Shown here one piece after another: positions 1 through 9,591 of a stretch of 64,000 nucleotides of DNA. Every line of letters begins with the position of its first letter. Position 1 is the stretch's first letter. The stretch is from Thiobacillus sp. (lineage in GTDB: Bacteria; Pseudomonadota; Gammaproteobacteria; Burkholderiales; Thiobacillaceae), in the NCBI RefSeq assembly GCF_018780105.1, contig NZ_JADMKC010000007.1:1-64000 (forward strand), written 5' to 3'. Position numbers and translations under genes: made by a program. The notes beneath the pieces are model-generated. The model had not been told where the DNA came from and did no database searches. It saw nothing but the letters and a program-made list of their open reading frames with translations.

Positions 1-968
1 TTCCCATCCTCCGACGCATCAACAATGGACAGTTCCATTCTGGGCAAAAATTGGCCGACGAGTTCGGACTTTCCCGCGCAAGCGTCTTCAATGTGATCAA
101 TCAGGCTGAGTCGCTGGGTGTCACCATTCATGCGGTTCGCGGTAAGGGATACAAACTGCCTGACAAGGTCGAATGGCTAGCCGAGGGCGAGGTGCTGCGA
201 GAGCTGGGGACGATCGGGGGTGACTTCAGTATCCGTATCGACGACAGCGCGGATTCGACGAATTCGGTACTGATGGCCGCTGCGCTGGCGGGTGCGCCGG
301 ACGGCGCTGTGTTCTGTGTAGAGCATCAGTACGCCGGCAAGGGACGGCGCGGCCGTCGTTGGCAGGCCGGGCTGGGAGGCGGCTTGACCTTCTCGGTTCT
401 ATGTCGGTTTGAGCGTGGGCTGCAGTCAATGGCCGGGTTGAGCCTGGTGGCGGGACTGGCGCTGGCGCGCGCAATAAATAAGCATAGCCGCCATCCTGCA
501 CAGTTGAAGTGGCCCAACGATGTGCTGGTTGGGTACCGCAAACTGGGCGGGATTCTGGTCGAGGTGCAGGGTGACATGAATGGAGCGGCGTTCGCCGTGG
601 TGGGCATGGGTTTGAATGTCCATCTGCGTGAGGCGCAACGCGAAAATATAGATCAGGCCGTTATCGACCTGGCTGAAATGGGAGTGACAGCAGGCCGCAA
701 CCAATTATTGGCGGATTGCCTGCGGGAACTGCATTCGGCATTGCAGCTGTTCAGGGAGCACGGGTTCGCGGCGCTGCGTGCGGCCTGGATGGAACTGGAT
801 GCCTATGTGGGCAAGGACGTGAGTTTGTTGTTGCCAAATACGCAGGCCGTTCACGGCGTGGCGGCGGGGATTGATGAAACGGGTGCGTTTCTGCTCCGCG
901 ACGCTGACAATAATCTGGTCGCCTATAACGGCGGCGAGATCAGCTTGCGATTGAGGCCGCGTTCATGA
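1..968 (+). CDS. birA: Biotin--[acetyl-CoA-carboxylase] ligase / biotin repressor, 5' end cut by window
   Basis: Activates biotin to biotinyl-AMP and attaches it to the carboxyl carrier protein of acetyl-CoA carboxylase; the N-terminal helix-turn-helix makes the family a repressor as well. The open frame runs in from base 3 and already encodes winged-helix residues (NGQFHSGQKLADEFGLSRASV), so the true start lies upstream and the TTG at 51 is not the start. Catalytic motifs are visible: the GKGRRGRRW loop that holds biotinyl-AMP and KWPNDVL followed by KLGGIL. Its stop overlaps the coaX start (ATGA at 965-968), so the two are translationally coupled. Confidence 0.95.
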   Translation, partial: PILRRINNGQFHSGQKLADEFGLSRASVFNVINQAESLGVTIHAVRGKGYKLPDKVEWLAEGEVLRELGTIGGDFSIRIDDSADSTNSVLMAAALAGAPDGAVFCVEHQYAGKGRRGRRWQAGLGGGLTFSVLCRFERGLQSMAGLSLVAGLALARAINKHSRHPAQLKWPNDVLVGYRKLGGILVEVQGDMNGAAFAVVGMGLNVHLREAQRENIDQAVIDLAEMGVTAGRNQLLADCLRELHSALQLFREHGFAALRAAWMELDAYVGKDVSLLLPNTQAVHGVAAGIDETGAFLLRDADNNLVAYNGGEISLRLRPRS

Positions 969-1699
969 ATACGCGGCATGTGTTGATCGATGCGGGTAAC
1001 ACGCGTTTGAAATGGGTCCTTGTCGTCGATGGTCAATGGCAAGACCACGGCAACTCGGATTACGGCGACTTGTCTGCGCTGGCATCGGTGCTGTCTGCCG
1101 GAATGAAATGCACGATTGCCAGCGTAACGCGTGTCGATCATGAGGATCAACTCAAAACGCTGCTTACCCGATACGCCATCAAGCCGCGATGGCTGGCGGC
1201 TACGGCGCAGTTTCAGGACGTCATCAATACCTATGTGAATCCCGCGCAACTGGGCGTGGATCGCTGGATGGGCATGCTGGCAACGCGCTTGCGCTCGCGC
1301 TCCGCCACACTGGTGGTGTCGGCAGGAACGGCATTGACGGTGGATGCCTTGTCGGCGGAGGGACACTTTTTAGGCGGGCTGATTGTTCCAGGGCGGAGCT
1401 TGATGCAGCAATCGCTACTGCAGGGCACCGCTCAGATTGAGGCGACATTGGGGGGCTGTCAGCCGTTTCCACGCTCGACAGCCGATGCCGTGCACAGCGG
1501 CATCATCGCTGCCTTGTGCGGCGCCGTTCGCCAGCAGTATGCGCAGCTTGCCCGTCAGTGCGGATGCGAGCCTTACTGCGTGCTGACAGGCGGGGATGCC
1601 CTCCTGTTGCAGCCCTACCTGGGTTTAACCGCAGAGCATGCGCCCTATTTGGTACTGGAAGGGATCGACCGCGTGGTCAGAGAGGATGTTGCCGGATGA
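965..1699 (+). CDS. coaX: Type III pantothenate kinase
   Basis: Phosphorylates pantothenate in the first step of coenzyme A synthesis. The 244-residue protein opens with the ASKHA phosphate-binding motif (LIDAGNTRLKW) and contains GVDRWMGMLA, the SAGTALTVD loop and a late VLTGGDA motif, all typical of CoaX. Birth next to birA is the usual betaproteobacterial arrangement. The start overlaps the birA stop by 4 bases and the stop overlaps the next gene by 4 bases, so birA-coaX-SPOR is one operon. Confidence 0.95.
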   Translation: MNTRHVLIDAGNTRLKWVLVVDGQWQDHGNSDYGDLSALASVLSAGMKCTIASVTRVDHEDQLKTLLTRYAIKPRWLAATAQFQDVINTYVNPAQLGVDRWMGMLATRLRSRSATLVVSAGTALTVDALSAEGHFLGGLIVPGRSLMQQSLLQGTAQIEATLGGCQPFPRSTADAVHSGIIAALCGAVRQQYAQLARQCGCEPYCVLTGGDALLLQPYLGLTAEHAPYLVLEGIDRVVREDVAG

Positions 1700-2355
1700 A
1701 ATGGATTACCTGGATTCTGCTGCTGGCCAATTTGGGCGTGGCGGGATTTTTTGTCGGACGTGACTATTGGCCGCGGACTGAAGCGGAGCAGAACGCGCCG
1801 CTCAACGTCGACCGTTTGAGCTTGCGCAGCCAGAGTGCGTCGGCGACCGTTGAAAAAAGTCCGCCCACGCGCGTGGCCAGGCTGGAAACGAAGTCCTTGT
1901 GCGTGGAGTGGCGTGGCTTGAGCCGGGACGAGTTTTCGCTGGTGCGTGAGCAGCTCAAGGCTTTGGCTGGGGAGCGGGTGATGTCGTTCACCGAAGTGCC
2001 CCTGAATACCCGTATCTGGGTGATATTTCCGCCCTTGCCCACGGCCCAGGCAGCGGCAGCGAAACTCAATGAACTGGCAGCAGCAGGCGTGCAGGACGCT
2101 TTTGTGGTGAAAGATGCTGCTTGGCATAACGCGATTTCACTGGGTCTGTATGCCAATACCGAGGCAGCGGAACGCCGGGTGCGTGAAGTGGAAGGCAAGG
2201 GTGTGCTGGGCACGCAGGTTGAAGTGCTGCCCCGCAAGGGAACCGATTTCTACTTCGTGATCCGCAGTGAAGATGCCGATGCCCTGAAAAGCCTGGATGC
2301 CATCAAGCAGGCCTACCCCAACAGCCAGCAATCGCGCGTGGCCTGTCGCTCATAA
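1696..2355 (+). CDS. Membrane-anchored SPOR-domain protein
   Basis: A 219-residue protein with one N-terminal membrane segment ([19 protein letters not shown], residues 3-21), a polar linker, and a C-terminal region of about residues 75-210 with the alternating pattern of a SPOR peptidoglycan-binding repeat. The start is the ATG at 1696, overlapping the coaX stop; the open frame extends upstream only because it overlaps coaX. SPOR proteins usually bind denuded septal glycan, so a cell-wall role is likely but not shown. It converges on ubiA and overlaps it by 6 bases. Confidence 0.75.
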   Translation: MKWITWILLLANLGVAGFFVGRDYWPRTEAEQNAPLNVDRLSLRSQSASATVEKSPPTRVARLETKSLCVEWRGLSRDEFSLVREQLKALAGERVMSFTEVPLNTRIWVIFPPLPTAQAAAAKLNELAAAGVQDAFVVKDAAWHNAISLGLYANTEAAERRVREVEGKGVLGTQVEVLPRKGTDFYFVIRSEDADALKSLDAIKQAYPNSQQSRVACRS

Positions 2356-3219
2356 GCCAGGCAGCAGGTAGTTCAGCACAATGCCGCCGAACACCGCCGC
2401 CCCCAGCCAGCTGTTGTGCAGAAACGCCTGGAAGCAGCGCTGGGGCTCGCGGTGGCGGATCAGTTTCATGTGATAGAGCGCAATCGCCGCAGCCACCAGC
2501 AATCCACCGTAGAAAGCCATCCCCATCTGGCGTTGCCAGCCAACCCAGGCAAGCAGCGCCAGGGTTCCGGCGTAGCACAGCGCAATTGCGGCCAGGTCGT
2601 AGCGGCCGAAGGTGATGGCCGAAGTCTTGATGCCAAGCTTGAGATCGTCCGCCCGGTCGACCATGGCGTACTCGGTATCGTAGGCGACAGCCCAGAACAC
2701 ATTGGCGGTCAGCAGCAACCACGCTTCCAGCGGAACCTCGCCCCACAGTGCGGCATAGGTCATGGGGATCCCAAAGCCGAACGCAATGCCGAGATAGGCC
2801 TGCGGAATGGCAAAAAAGCGTTTGGTGAACGGATAGCTGGCGGCCAGAAAAAGCGCGACGAACGACAGGGCGATCACCAGCTTGCCCAGCGGCAACACCA
2901 GCAAAAAAGCCAGCAGCGCCAGCCCGGCCGCCAGCAGCAAGGCTTCCCTGGGGGATACTTTTCCCGCAGCAAGCGGTCGCTCGCGGGTGCGCGCCACATG
3001 CGGATCGATATCGCGGTCAGCGTAATCGTTGATCACGCAGCCCGCAGAACGCATCAGCACCACGCCCATGGTGAAGATCCACAGGATTAGCCAGTCAGTC
3101 TGGCCATGACTGGCCAGCCACTGGGCCCACAGGGTCGGCCACAGCAGCAGCAGGATGCCGATCGGCTTGTCCAGCCGCATCAGTTTTTCGTAATGACTCA
3201 GGCGTTCGGTCAGTTTCAT
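2350..3219 (-). CDS. ubiA: 4-hydroxybenzoate polyprenyltransferase
   Basis: Integral membrane prenyltransferase that attaches the polyprenyl tail to 4-hydroxybenzoate in ubiquinone synthesis. At 289 residues it has the family length, about eight or nine membrane helices, and both Asp-rich metal/diphosphate motifs (NDYADRDID near residue 70 and [12 protein letters not shown] near 190). I chose the ATG at 3219 (MKLTERL), which overlaps the ubiC stop by 4 bases; the frame remains open upstream inside ubiC but lacks homology there. Operon with ubiC, which makes its substrate. Confidence 0.95.
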   Translation of the reverse strand: MKLTERLSHYEKLMRLDKPIGILLLLWPTLWAQWLASHGQTDWLILWIFTMGVVLMRSAGCVINDYADRDIDPHVARTRERPLAAGKVSPREALLLAAGLALLAFLLVLPLGKLVIALSFVALFLAASYPFTKRFFAIPQAYLGIAFGFGIPMTYAALWGEVPLEAWLLLTANVFWAVAYDTEYAMVDRADDLKLGIKTSAITFGRYDLAAIALCYAGTLALLAWVGWQRQMGMAFYGGLLVAAAIALYHMKLIRHREPQRCFQAFLHNSWLGAAVFGGIVLNYLLPGL

Positions 3220-3779
3220 AAAGCGTCGTGGGCAGGAAGAAAAACCTCGGTGACCAGCAGCGGGTGGCCGTTGAGACAAAACACCGAGCGGCGCGCCCAC
3301 ACATGGCGTGCGGTGAACCCTGCGTGGCGTCGCGCTGCGCGATACAGCGGATGGCGTGCATCAAGACGGCGCAGGGACAGGCCAAGCCGCCGGATGCGCG
3401 GGTTGGTAAACAGGGCTTCGCCCAGCGGTTTGTTTCCCAGCCGGGTGATGCCATTCCAGCCGCCGCGCAGGCTCGCGCGCGGCAGCACGCTGTGGGCGAA
3501 TACGCGGGCGATTCCCCCGCCCAGCAGCAGAACATCGCGTCCATAGGCGCGGGATGCCGGACGCAGGTGCAAGGCCTGGGATTCGTCCCTGTTTGGCCGG
3601 GTGATTCCGCGCGTCAGCAGTTGGACCTTGAAGTCGGCATGTTGCGCCTGCAAGCGCTGGGTGAGCGAACCTCGATCCGACAGCTTGCCGCGCAAGGTGC
3701 GTGGTGCGCGAAAGGCGTGTGCCAGCCAGCCGTGCCGAAGCGGTGTGTGTCGGAGTGGAGGATGCCGGGAAGCAGTCAC
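3216..3779 (-). CDS. ubiC: Chorismate--pyruvate lyase
   Basis: Converts chorismate to 4-hydroxybenzoate plus pyruvate, the committed step of ubiquinone synthesis. The 187-residue protein has the family length, an early [11 protein letters not shown] motif and a conserved C-terminal half rich in Arg and Gly ([18 protein letters not shown]). Its start appears to be the GTG at 3777-3779. Immediately upstream of ubiA with a 4-base overlap, matching the usual ubiCA operon. Confidence 0.88.
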   Translation of the reverse strand: MTASRHPPLRHTPLRHGWLAHAFRAPRTLRGKLSDRGSLTQRLQAQHADFKVQLLTRGITRPNRDESQALHLRPASRAYGRDVLLLGGGIARVFAHSVLPRASLRGGWNGITRLGNKPLGEALFTNPRIRRLGLSLRRLDARHPLYRAARRHAGFTARHVWARRSVFCLNGHPLLVTEVFLPAHDAL

Positions 3780-3876
3780 TGCGGAGTCCAGATGAAAGGT
3801 GCATTATGCCAGCGGCCGGTTGCGGACAGTGCTAGCATGACGGCCGCATTCCAATGACATCAAACGAGGAGACCGA

Positions 3877-4734
3877 ATGCTGTTACGACTCAGCGCCGTC
3901 ATGAGCCTGCTGCTTTTGTCCGCCTGTTCGACCGGACAGTTGGTCGCACGTGGCGCCGCACCCCTGATCGACAACGGGGTGACGGCGATGAACCGCGAGA
4001 CAGACCTTGGGCTGGCGCGCGCCAGCATGCCGGCCAACCTCAAAATGCTCGAAGCGCTGCTGGTTGCCGACCCCGGCAATACCGCGTTTCAGTTGCAGGC
4101 AGCGATGGGGTTTTACGGCTATTCGATGGCCTTCGTCGAACCTGCCGAGCCGGACCGTGCTGCCAGCCTGTACCAGCGTGCACGTGCGCATGCGCTGATC
4201 GCGCTCGACCACGCCGGGATGTCCGCGGCGATACTCAATGGCGATATGGCTCAGTTCGAAAAGACTGTGGCATCGCTCGGCCCTGATGCGGTGCCGGCGC
4301 TGTTCTGGACCGCGTCGACCTGGGGGAAATGGATCGAACTGCAGCTTGACGACCCGGCGCGGCTGGCCGAATTGCCGCGTGTCGAAGCGATGATGCAGCG
4401 GGTGCAGGACCTGGACGAAACCTATTATTACGGCGGCGCGCACCTGTTTTTTGGCGCTTACTATGGCGGCCGTGCGCCGATGTTCGGCGGTGATTTCGCA
4501 CGCGCGGCCAGGCATTTCGACCGTGCCGCAGCTATCAATCAAAATCAGTTATTGCTGGTTGAGGTTTATCGTGCGCGCTACTTGCTGCGGCAAATGGGCG
4601 AGCGCGAAGCGTTCCACAGCACGCTAACCCGCGTGATCGAAACGCAGTCCTACGCCCCCGACTTCAATCTCGCCAACGCGGTGGCCAAACAGGAAGCCGC
4701 CGCCTTGCTCGCCCAGGAAAAGGATTTGTTTTGA
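3877..4734 (+). CDS. TRAP transporter TatT component family lipoprotein
   Basis: A 285-residue secreted lipoprotein: signal peptide with lipobox LLSAC (Cys17), then mostly helical TPR-like sequence. It resembles TatT, the lipid-anchored partner of TRAP substrate-binding proteins known from Treponema pallidum (Tp0956), which forms a trimer with pores for ligand passage. A good ribosome site (AGGAGA at 3867) precedes the ATG. It begins a four-gene operon with dctP, dctQ and dctM-like genes, all overlapping, which strongly supports the TatT role. The substrate is unknown; in Treponema a hydrophobic ligand was proposed. Confidence 0.85.
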   Translation: MLLRLSAVMSLLLLSACSTGQLVARGAAPLIDNGVTAMNRETDLGLARASMPANLKMLEALLVADPGNTAFQLQAAMGFYGYSMAFVEPAEPDRAASLYQRARAHALIALDHAGMSAAILNGDMAQFEKTVASLGPDAVPALFWTASTWGKWIELQLDDPARLAELPRVEAMMQRVQDLDETYYYGGAHLFFGAYYGGRAPMFGGDFARAARHFDRAAAINQNQLLLVEVYRARYLLRQMGEREAFHSTLTRVIETQSYAPDFNLANAVAKQEAAALLAQEKDLF

Positions 4735-5753
4735 TGCGCAGACTCATGTTTCGAACCCTGTGTGCCCTGGCCTTGCTGGGGACGCCACTTGCCCATGCGG
4801 CAGACGCCTACGTACTCAAGTTCGCCACGCTGGCGCCGCAAGGCTCGACCTGGATGAAGGCCTTCGACGCCTGGGGCAAGGAACTCGCCACAAAAAGCCA
4901 GGGACGGCTCACAGTCAAGTTCTATCCCGGCGGCATTTCGGGCGACGAGCCCGACATGCTGCGCAAAATCCGCTTCGGCCAGTTGCAGGGTGCGGCCCTG
5001 TCCGGGCATGGCGTGGGCGAGATCTATCCGCCTGCACGCATCCTCGAAACGCCGTTCCTGTTCCGCAGCCACGCTGAGATCGACGTCGTGCGCGCCACCA
5101 TCCAGCCTGCCATCGATGCCGGTTTTCGTGCGCACCAATACGAACTGCTCGCCTGGATGGAAGTCGGCAATATCCACTTCTTTTCGACCAAGCCGCTGGC
5201 CAGTCTCGAAGAACTGGCGCGTCGCCGCATCTGGCAATGGCAGGGCGACCGTTTCATGGATGCCTTCTTCAACGCCAACGGCTGGTCGCCGGTCGCGCTG
5301 CCGATCACAGAGGTGTACACCGGGCTGTCCACCGGCATGATCGACACCGTCGTGAGCACGCCGCTTGCCAGCATTGCCCTGCAGTGGGCCAGCAAAACGC
5401 CCTACATGAGCGATCAGTCGATGGCGACCGGCATCGGCGCGGTGGTGGTGTCGAACAAGTTCTACGCCGGATTGCCTGCCGACCTGCAGGCCTTGCTGAA
5501 AAGCAGCGGTGCGCCGCTATCGAAAAAGCTGATTGCCGACACCCGGCGCGACGATCAGAAATCGCTGGAGGTGCTGGCCAAAGCCACCCGCCCGCTGGCG
5601 GGCATGCAGCAAAACACGCTCGATCTGGCCGAACAAACCGCGCTTTCGCGCAAGGCCGTCGCCGCACTGGAAGCCAAGGCGTATCTATCAGCCGATCTGG
5701 ATCGTCAGGTGGACGCCGCACTCACCCGCTATCGGAGCCGCCAGCCCAAGTGA
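4734..5753 (+). CDS. dctP: TRAP transporter substrate-binding protein, DctP family
   Basis: Periplasmic receptor of a tripartite ATP-independent (TRAP) transporter. It has a cleavable signal peptide (cut after AHA, about residue 23), then the DctP fold: LKFATLAPQGSTWMKAF near the mature start, FYPGGISGDEPDMLRKIRFGQLQ and the TEVYTGLSTGMIDTV segment. About 339 residues with the ATG at 4734 (TGATG junction with the preceding gene); a TTG three bases earlier is in frame. Many DctP proteins use an Arg around residue 170 to bind a carboxylate ligand, but I cannot name the substrate. Confidence 0.93.
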   Translation: MRRLMFRTLCALALLGTPLAHAADAYVLKFATLAPQGSTWMKAFDAWGKELATKSQGRLTVKFYPGGISGDEPDMLRKIRFGQLQGAALSGHGVGEIYPPARILETPFLFRSHAEIDVVRATIQPAIDAGFRAHQYELLAWMEVGNIHFFSTKPLASLEELARRRIWQWQGDRFMDAFFNANGWSPVALPITEVYTGLSTGMIDTVVSTPLASIALQWASKTPYMSDQSMATGIGAVVVSNKFYAGLPADLQALLKSSGAPLSKKLIADTRRDDQKSLEVLAKATRPLAGMQQNTLDLAEQTALSRKAVAALEAKAYLSADLDRQVDAALTRYRSRQPK

Positions 5754-6250
5754 TCTTTCTGCGTGCCTGCCGCTGGCTGGAGCAAGCCCTGACGCGGGTC
5801 GAGCTCGGCACAGCGCTGCTCGCTTTCGCGGCCATGCTGGGGCTGTCGGTGGCCGACATCGTCGGCCGCAACCTGTTTCACGCCACCCTGCCCGGCGGCG
5901 ATCTGGTGCTGCGCCAACTGGTACTGTGGGTGGCCTTGCCCGGCGCCGCGCTGGCGGTGGCCGCGCAGCGCCATCTGCATCTCGACCCCGCCAACCTCGC
6001 CGCGCGCCCGGCATGGCAAAAGCTCACCGCAATTCCCTTCAACTTGGGGGCCGCGCTCGTCTGTGCGCTGCTCACCCAGGCGGCGTGGGCCTACTGGCAG
6101 GATGAATGGCTTTATCAGTCGGGCGAAGCCATCTGGCTGGCCTGGCTGGGCCTGATCCTGCCGATTGCCTTCGGTTTGCTGGCACTGCATTTTCTGCTGC
6201 GCGCGGTGCTGGCGCTTCCGGATCGGATCGCGTCGGACGAGGCTGCATGA
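5750..6250 (+). CDS. dctQ: TRAP transporter small permease, DctQ family
   Basis: Small membrane subunit of the TRAP transporter, pairing with DctM. The 166-residue protein shows four hydrophobic segments (LLAFAAMLGLSVADIVGRN, WVALPGAALAVAA, LGAALVCALLTQAAWAY, LGLILPIAFGLLALHFLL), the DctQ pattern. The start is probably the GTG at 5750, which overlaps the dctP stop; the same frame is open far upstream inside dctP, but that part is shadow sequence. It overlaps dctM by 4 bases. Confidence 0.88.
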   Translation: MIFLRACRWLEQALTRVELGTALLAFAAMLGLSVADIVGRNLFHATLPGGDLVLRQLVLWVALPGAALAVAAQRHLHLDPANLAARPAWQKLTAIPFNLGAALVCALLTQAAWAYWQDEWLYQSGEAIWLAWLGLILPIAFGLLALHFLLRAVLALPDRIASDEAA

Positions 6251-7494
6251 GCACGCTGCTGTTCATTCTGCTGGCGTTGGTCGGCCTGCCGTTGTTTGTC
6301 GTGCTGGGTGCGGCCGCGCTCACGGCCACCCGCGAGGCGCAGCTCGACCCCGCCCTGCTGATGGTGGAGTTTGCGCGTCTCGCCGCGTCGCCCAATCTGG
6401 TGGCGATTCCGCTGTTTGTGCTGGCCGGAGCGGTGCTGGGGCAGGGCGGCGCGCCGAAGCGGCTGGTGCGCTTCTTCAACGCCTTGCTGGGCTGGATGCC
6501 CGCAGGCATCGCCTGGGTGGCGGTGCTGACGTGCATGGTGTTCACCGCATTTTCCGGCGCGTCCGGCGTCACCATCCTCGCACTTGGCGGCTTGCTGTAC
6601 CCCATGCTCAAGCATGAGGATTACCCGGACAAGTTTGCGCTCGGCCTCATCACTGCCGGCGGCTCGATGGGCTTGTTGCTGCCGCCCAGCCTGGCCGTGC
6701 TGCTGTATGGCGTGGTGGCGCAGGTTGATATCGGCGACCTGTTCGTTGCCGGCTTGCTGCCGACCGCACTGCTGTTCGTGATGGTCGGCGGCTATGCGCT
6801 GTTGCGCGGTGCACGTGGCGCACCCCGTCATCACTTTCGCCTGCGTGAACTTGCCCTCGCCGCGCGCGCGGGCTGGGCTGATTTATTGTTGCCCGTCGGT
6901 GTCATCGGAGGGCTGGCGGGCGGTTACCTCACCGTGGCCGAACTCGCCGCCTGCACCGCGCTGTATGCCCTGCTGCTGGAAACCCTGATCCATCGCGAGA
7001 TCAACCTGAAACAGCTGGTGTGGGTGGCGCACGAAGCCGCCGTGCTGGTCGGCAGCCTGTTCATCATTCTGGGCTTGAGCCTGGGCCTCACCAACCTGCT
7101 GATCGACGCGCAGGTGCCGATGCACCTGCTCGAATGGGTGCAGGCCAAAGTCACCAGCCCGCTGGAATTTCTGATGTGGATGAACCTCGCCCTGCTGGCG
7201 GTCGGCTGCATGATGGATATCTTTTCCGCCATCGTCATCGTGACCCCGCTGCTGCTGCCGCTGGCGACGCACTTTGGCATCCATCCGGTACATCTGGGGA
7301 TTGTGATTCTTGCCAACCTGGAGATCGGCTATCTCACGCCGCCGGTGGGGATCAATCTGTTTCTTGCTAGCCAGCGGTTCAAACGGCCGGTGCTGGCGGT
7401 GTTTCGGGCTACGTTGCCGTTTTTGGTTGTGTTGCTGGGGTGGTTGATGGTGTTGACTTATGTGCCGGGGGTGAGTTTGTGGGGGTTGAAGTGA
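6247..7494 (+). CDS. dctM: TRAP transporter large permease, DctM family
   Basis: The 415-residue membrane subunit that translocates substrate with a sodium or proton gradient. It has about 11-12 hydrophobic helices and DctM family motifs: PLFVLAGAVLGQGG, FSGASGVTILALG, TAGGSMGLLLPPS and GYLTPPVGINLFLAS near the C-terminus. The ATG at 6247 overlaps the dctQ stop; upstream open frame is dctQ shadow. Last gene of the tatT-dctPQM operon, with recG converging from 7527. Confidence 0.95.
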   Translation: MSTLLFILLALVGLPLFVVLGAAALTATREAQLDPALLMVEFARLAASPNLVAIPLFVLAGAVLGQGGAPKRLVRFFNALLGWMPAGIAWVAVLTCMVFTAFSGASGVTILALGGLLYPMLKHEDYPDKFALGLITAGGSMGLLLPPSLAVLLYGVVAQVDIGDLFVAGLLPTALLFVMVGGYALLRGARGAPRHHFRLRELALAARAGWADLLLPVGVIGGLAGGYLTVAELAACTALYALLLETLIHREINLKQLVWVAHEAAVLVGSLFIILGLSLGLTNLLIDAQVPMHLLEWVQAKVTSPLEFLMWMNLALLAVGCMMDIFSAIVIVTPLLLPLATHFGIHPVHLGIVILANLEIGYLTPPVGINLFLASQRFKRPVLAVFRATLPFLVVLLGWLMVLTYVPGVSLWGLK

Positions 7495-7526
7495 GGGTTG
7501 TAGTTGGCAGCAGATCCACTAAAACC

Positions 7527-9584
7527 TCAACTCCCCGCCAACCCCTGCCGCCCCCCCAACCACCGCTCCACATGCCGCGCAGCAATTTCCGGATGTTGCT
7601 TGAGGCAGCGTTGAGCCAGTTCGCGCGCAGCTTCGAGCAGCTCGACATCCCGCTCTAGATCGGCAAAACGCAACATCGGCAACCCACTCTGCCGGTGCCC
7701 CAATAATTCCCCCGGCCCGCGCAGCAGCAAATCCTGACGCGCGATTTCAAAGCCGTCGGTCGATTCGAAAATCACTTTCAAGCGCGCCCGTGCCAGTTCC
7801 GACAGCGGCGTTTCGAACAGCAGCACGCAGGCCGATTCGCGGCTGCCGCGCCCGACGCGGCCGCGCAGCTGGTGCAGTTGCGCGAGGCCCATGCGCTCGG
7901 CGTGCTCGATCACCATCAGCGCCGCGTTGGGCACGTCGACGCCGACTTCGATGACGGTGGTGGCGACCAGCAGGTGGATGTCGCCTGCCTGGAATGCGTC
8001 CATCACCGCCTGTTTTTCCGCCGGCTTGAGGCGGCCATGGACTAGGCCGATGTTGAGTTCGGGCAATTGCGCGGTGAGCGCGGCGTGGGTGTCTTCGGCG
8101 GTTTGCAGTTGCAGTTTCTCGGATTCCTCGATCAGCGGGCAGACCCAGTAGGTCTGGCCGCCTTCGAGGCAGGCCTCGCGCACGCGCGCGAGCACGTCGT
8201 CGCGCCGCGCCGCGCTCACCAGCTTGGTGACGATGGGGGTACGGCCGGGCGGCAGTTCGTCGATGGTGGAGACGTCGAGGTCGGCGAAGAAGCTCATCGC
8301 CAGGGTGCGCGGAATCGGCGTCGCGCTCATCATCAGCTGGTGCGGCTCGCTGCCTTTCTGCATCAGGGCCAGGCGCTGGCCGACGCCGAAGCGATGCTGT
8401 TCGTCGACCACCACCAGCCCCAGGTTCCTGAAGCTGCCGGCTTCCTGAAACAGCGCGTGGGTGCCGAACACGACGTCTGCTTCGCCCGCCGCCACCGCCT
8501 GCCAGGCAGCGGTGCGCGCCGATTTGCGCTGGCTGCCGGAGATCCAGGCGCAGCGCAGGCCGAGCGATTCGAACAGCGGCGTGAGCTTCTTCGCGTGTTG
8601 CTCGGCGAGGATTTCGGTGGGTGCCATGAATGCGGCCTGCAGGCCGTTTTCCACTGCCTGCAGGCACGCCAGCGCGGCGACGACGGTCTTGCCGCTGCCG
8701 ACGTCGCCTTGCAGTAGTCGACGCATCGGGTGCGGCTGCGCGAGATCGGGGCTGATTTCTTCCCAGGCGCGCTGTTGCGCGGCGGTGAGGGCGAACGGCA
8801 GCGTGCTCAGAAAATCGGCAGTCAGGCGCTGCTGGGCGGGCAGGGGCTGCGTGGTCAGCGTGCGCCGTTGTGCGCGTGCGGCGGCCAGCGACAGCTGCTG
8901 CGCCAGCAGTTCGTCGAACGCCAGGCGTTGCCAGGCGGGATGGCGGTGCGCATCCAGCTCGGCCAGCGCGGCATCGGCGGGCGGCTGGTGCAGCGTGCGG
9001 ATGCTGGTATCGAGTGCCGGCAGTTGCAGTTTGCTCAGCCAGTTGGCGGGCAGGGTGTCTTCGATGGGGGCCTCTAGCGCACGGGCGACGACCTTGCGCA
9101 GCGCCGCCTGGCCGAGGCCGGCGGTGGTGGGATAGACTGGGGTGAGGCCGCTCGGCAGCGGCGTATCGTCGCCTGCCTTGACGAAGCGCGGATGCACCAT
9201 CTCCAGTCCGAGAAAGCCGCCGCGAATTTCGCCGATGAAGCGGAAGGTTTCGCCCGGCTGGAACAGCTTGCTGTGGCTGGGATAAAAATGCAGGAAGCGG
9301 ATGCCGAGCACACCGCCGCCGGCGTCGCGCACCGACAGGGTCAGCATGCGGCGCGGACGGTAGGCGATGGCGGCTTCCGTCACCGTCGCCTGCACTTGCG
9401 CGGTGTCCCCCGGCAGCAAGTCGCGGATCGGCGTCAGCCGGGTTTCGTCTTCCCAACGCAGCGGAATGTGCAACACCAGATCGGCGTCGCGGGTGAGGCC
9501 CAGTTTGGCGAGTTTGACCGTGAGCGCCGGGCTGACGGGAAAGGAAAACGGCGAGGCCGCGCCGTTTTTCTTTTCCGCTTTCAC
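7527..9584 (-). CDS. recG: ATP-dependent DNA helicase RecG
   Basis: Remodels stalled replication forks and branch-migrates Holliday junctions. The 685-residue protein has the N-terminal wedge/OB domain (about 50-240), the helicase Walker A (GDVGSGKTVVAALA, about 295), DEQH box (VVVDEQHRFGVGQR), the SATPIPRTL motif III and ATTVIEVGVDVPNA/QLRGRVGRG in the second RecA fold. The start is a GTG at 9582-9584. It follows ridA with a 7-base gap in the spoT-ridA-recG minus-strand run. Confidence 0.96.
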   Translation of the reverse strand: MKAEKKNGAASPFSFPVSPALTVKLAKLGLTRDADLVLHIPLRWEDETRLTPIRDLLPGDTAQVQATVTEAAIAYRPRRMLTLSVRDAGGGVLGIRFLHFYPSHSKLFQPGETFRFIGEIRGGFLGLEMVHPRFVKAGDDTPLPSGLTPVYPTTAGLGQAALRKVVARALEAPIEDTLPANWLSKLQLPALDTSIRTLHQPPADAALAELDAHRHPAWQRLAFDELLAQQLSLAAARAQRRTLTTQPLPAQQRLTADFLSTLPFALTAAQQRAWEEISPDLAQPHPMRRLLQGDVGSGKTVVAALACLQAVENGLQAAFMAPTEILAEQHAKKLTPLFESLGLRCAWISGSQRKSARTAAWQAVAAGEADVVFGTHALFQEAGSFRNLGLVVVDEQHRFGVGQRLALMQKGSEPHQLMMSATPIPRTLAMSFFADLDVSTIDELPPGRTPIVTKLVSAARRDDVLARVREACLEGGQTYWVCPLIEESEKLQLQTAEDTHAALTAQLPELNIGLVHGRLKPAEKQAVMDAFQAGDIHLLVATTVIEVGVDVPNAALMVIEHAERMGLAQLHQLRGRVGRGSRESACVLLFETPLSELARARLKVIFESTDGFEIARQDLLLRGPGELLGHRQSGLPMLRFADLERDVELLEAARELAQRCLKQHPEIAARHVERWLGGRQGLAGS

Positions 9585-9591
9585 GCAGGTC

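Noticed and set aside
3810-3876. Promoter for the tatT-dctPQM operon
   Set aside because: TTGCGG and TAGCAT are only 7 bases apart, so no acceptable -35/-10 pair was found; only the ribosome site is clear.
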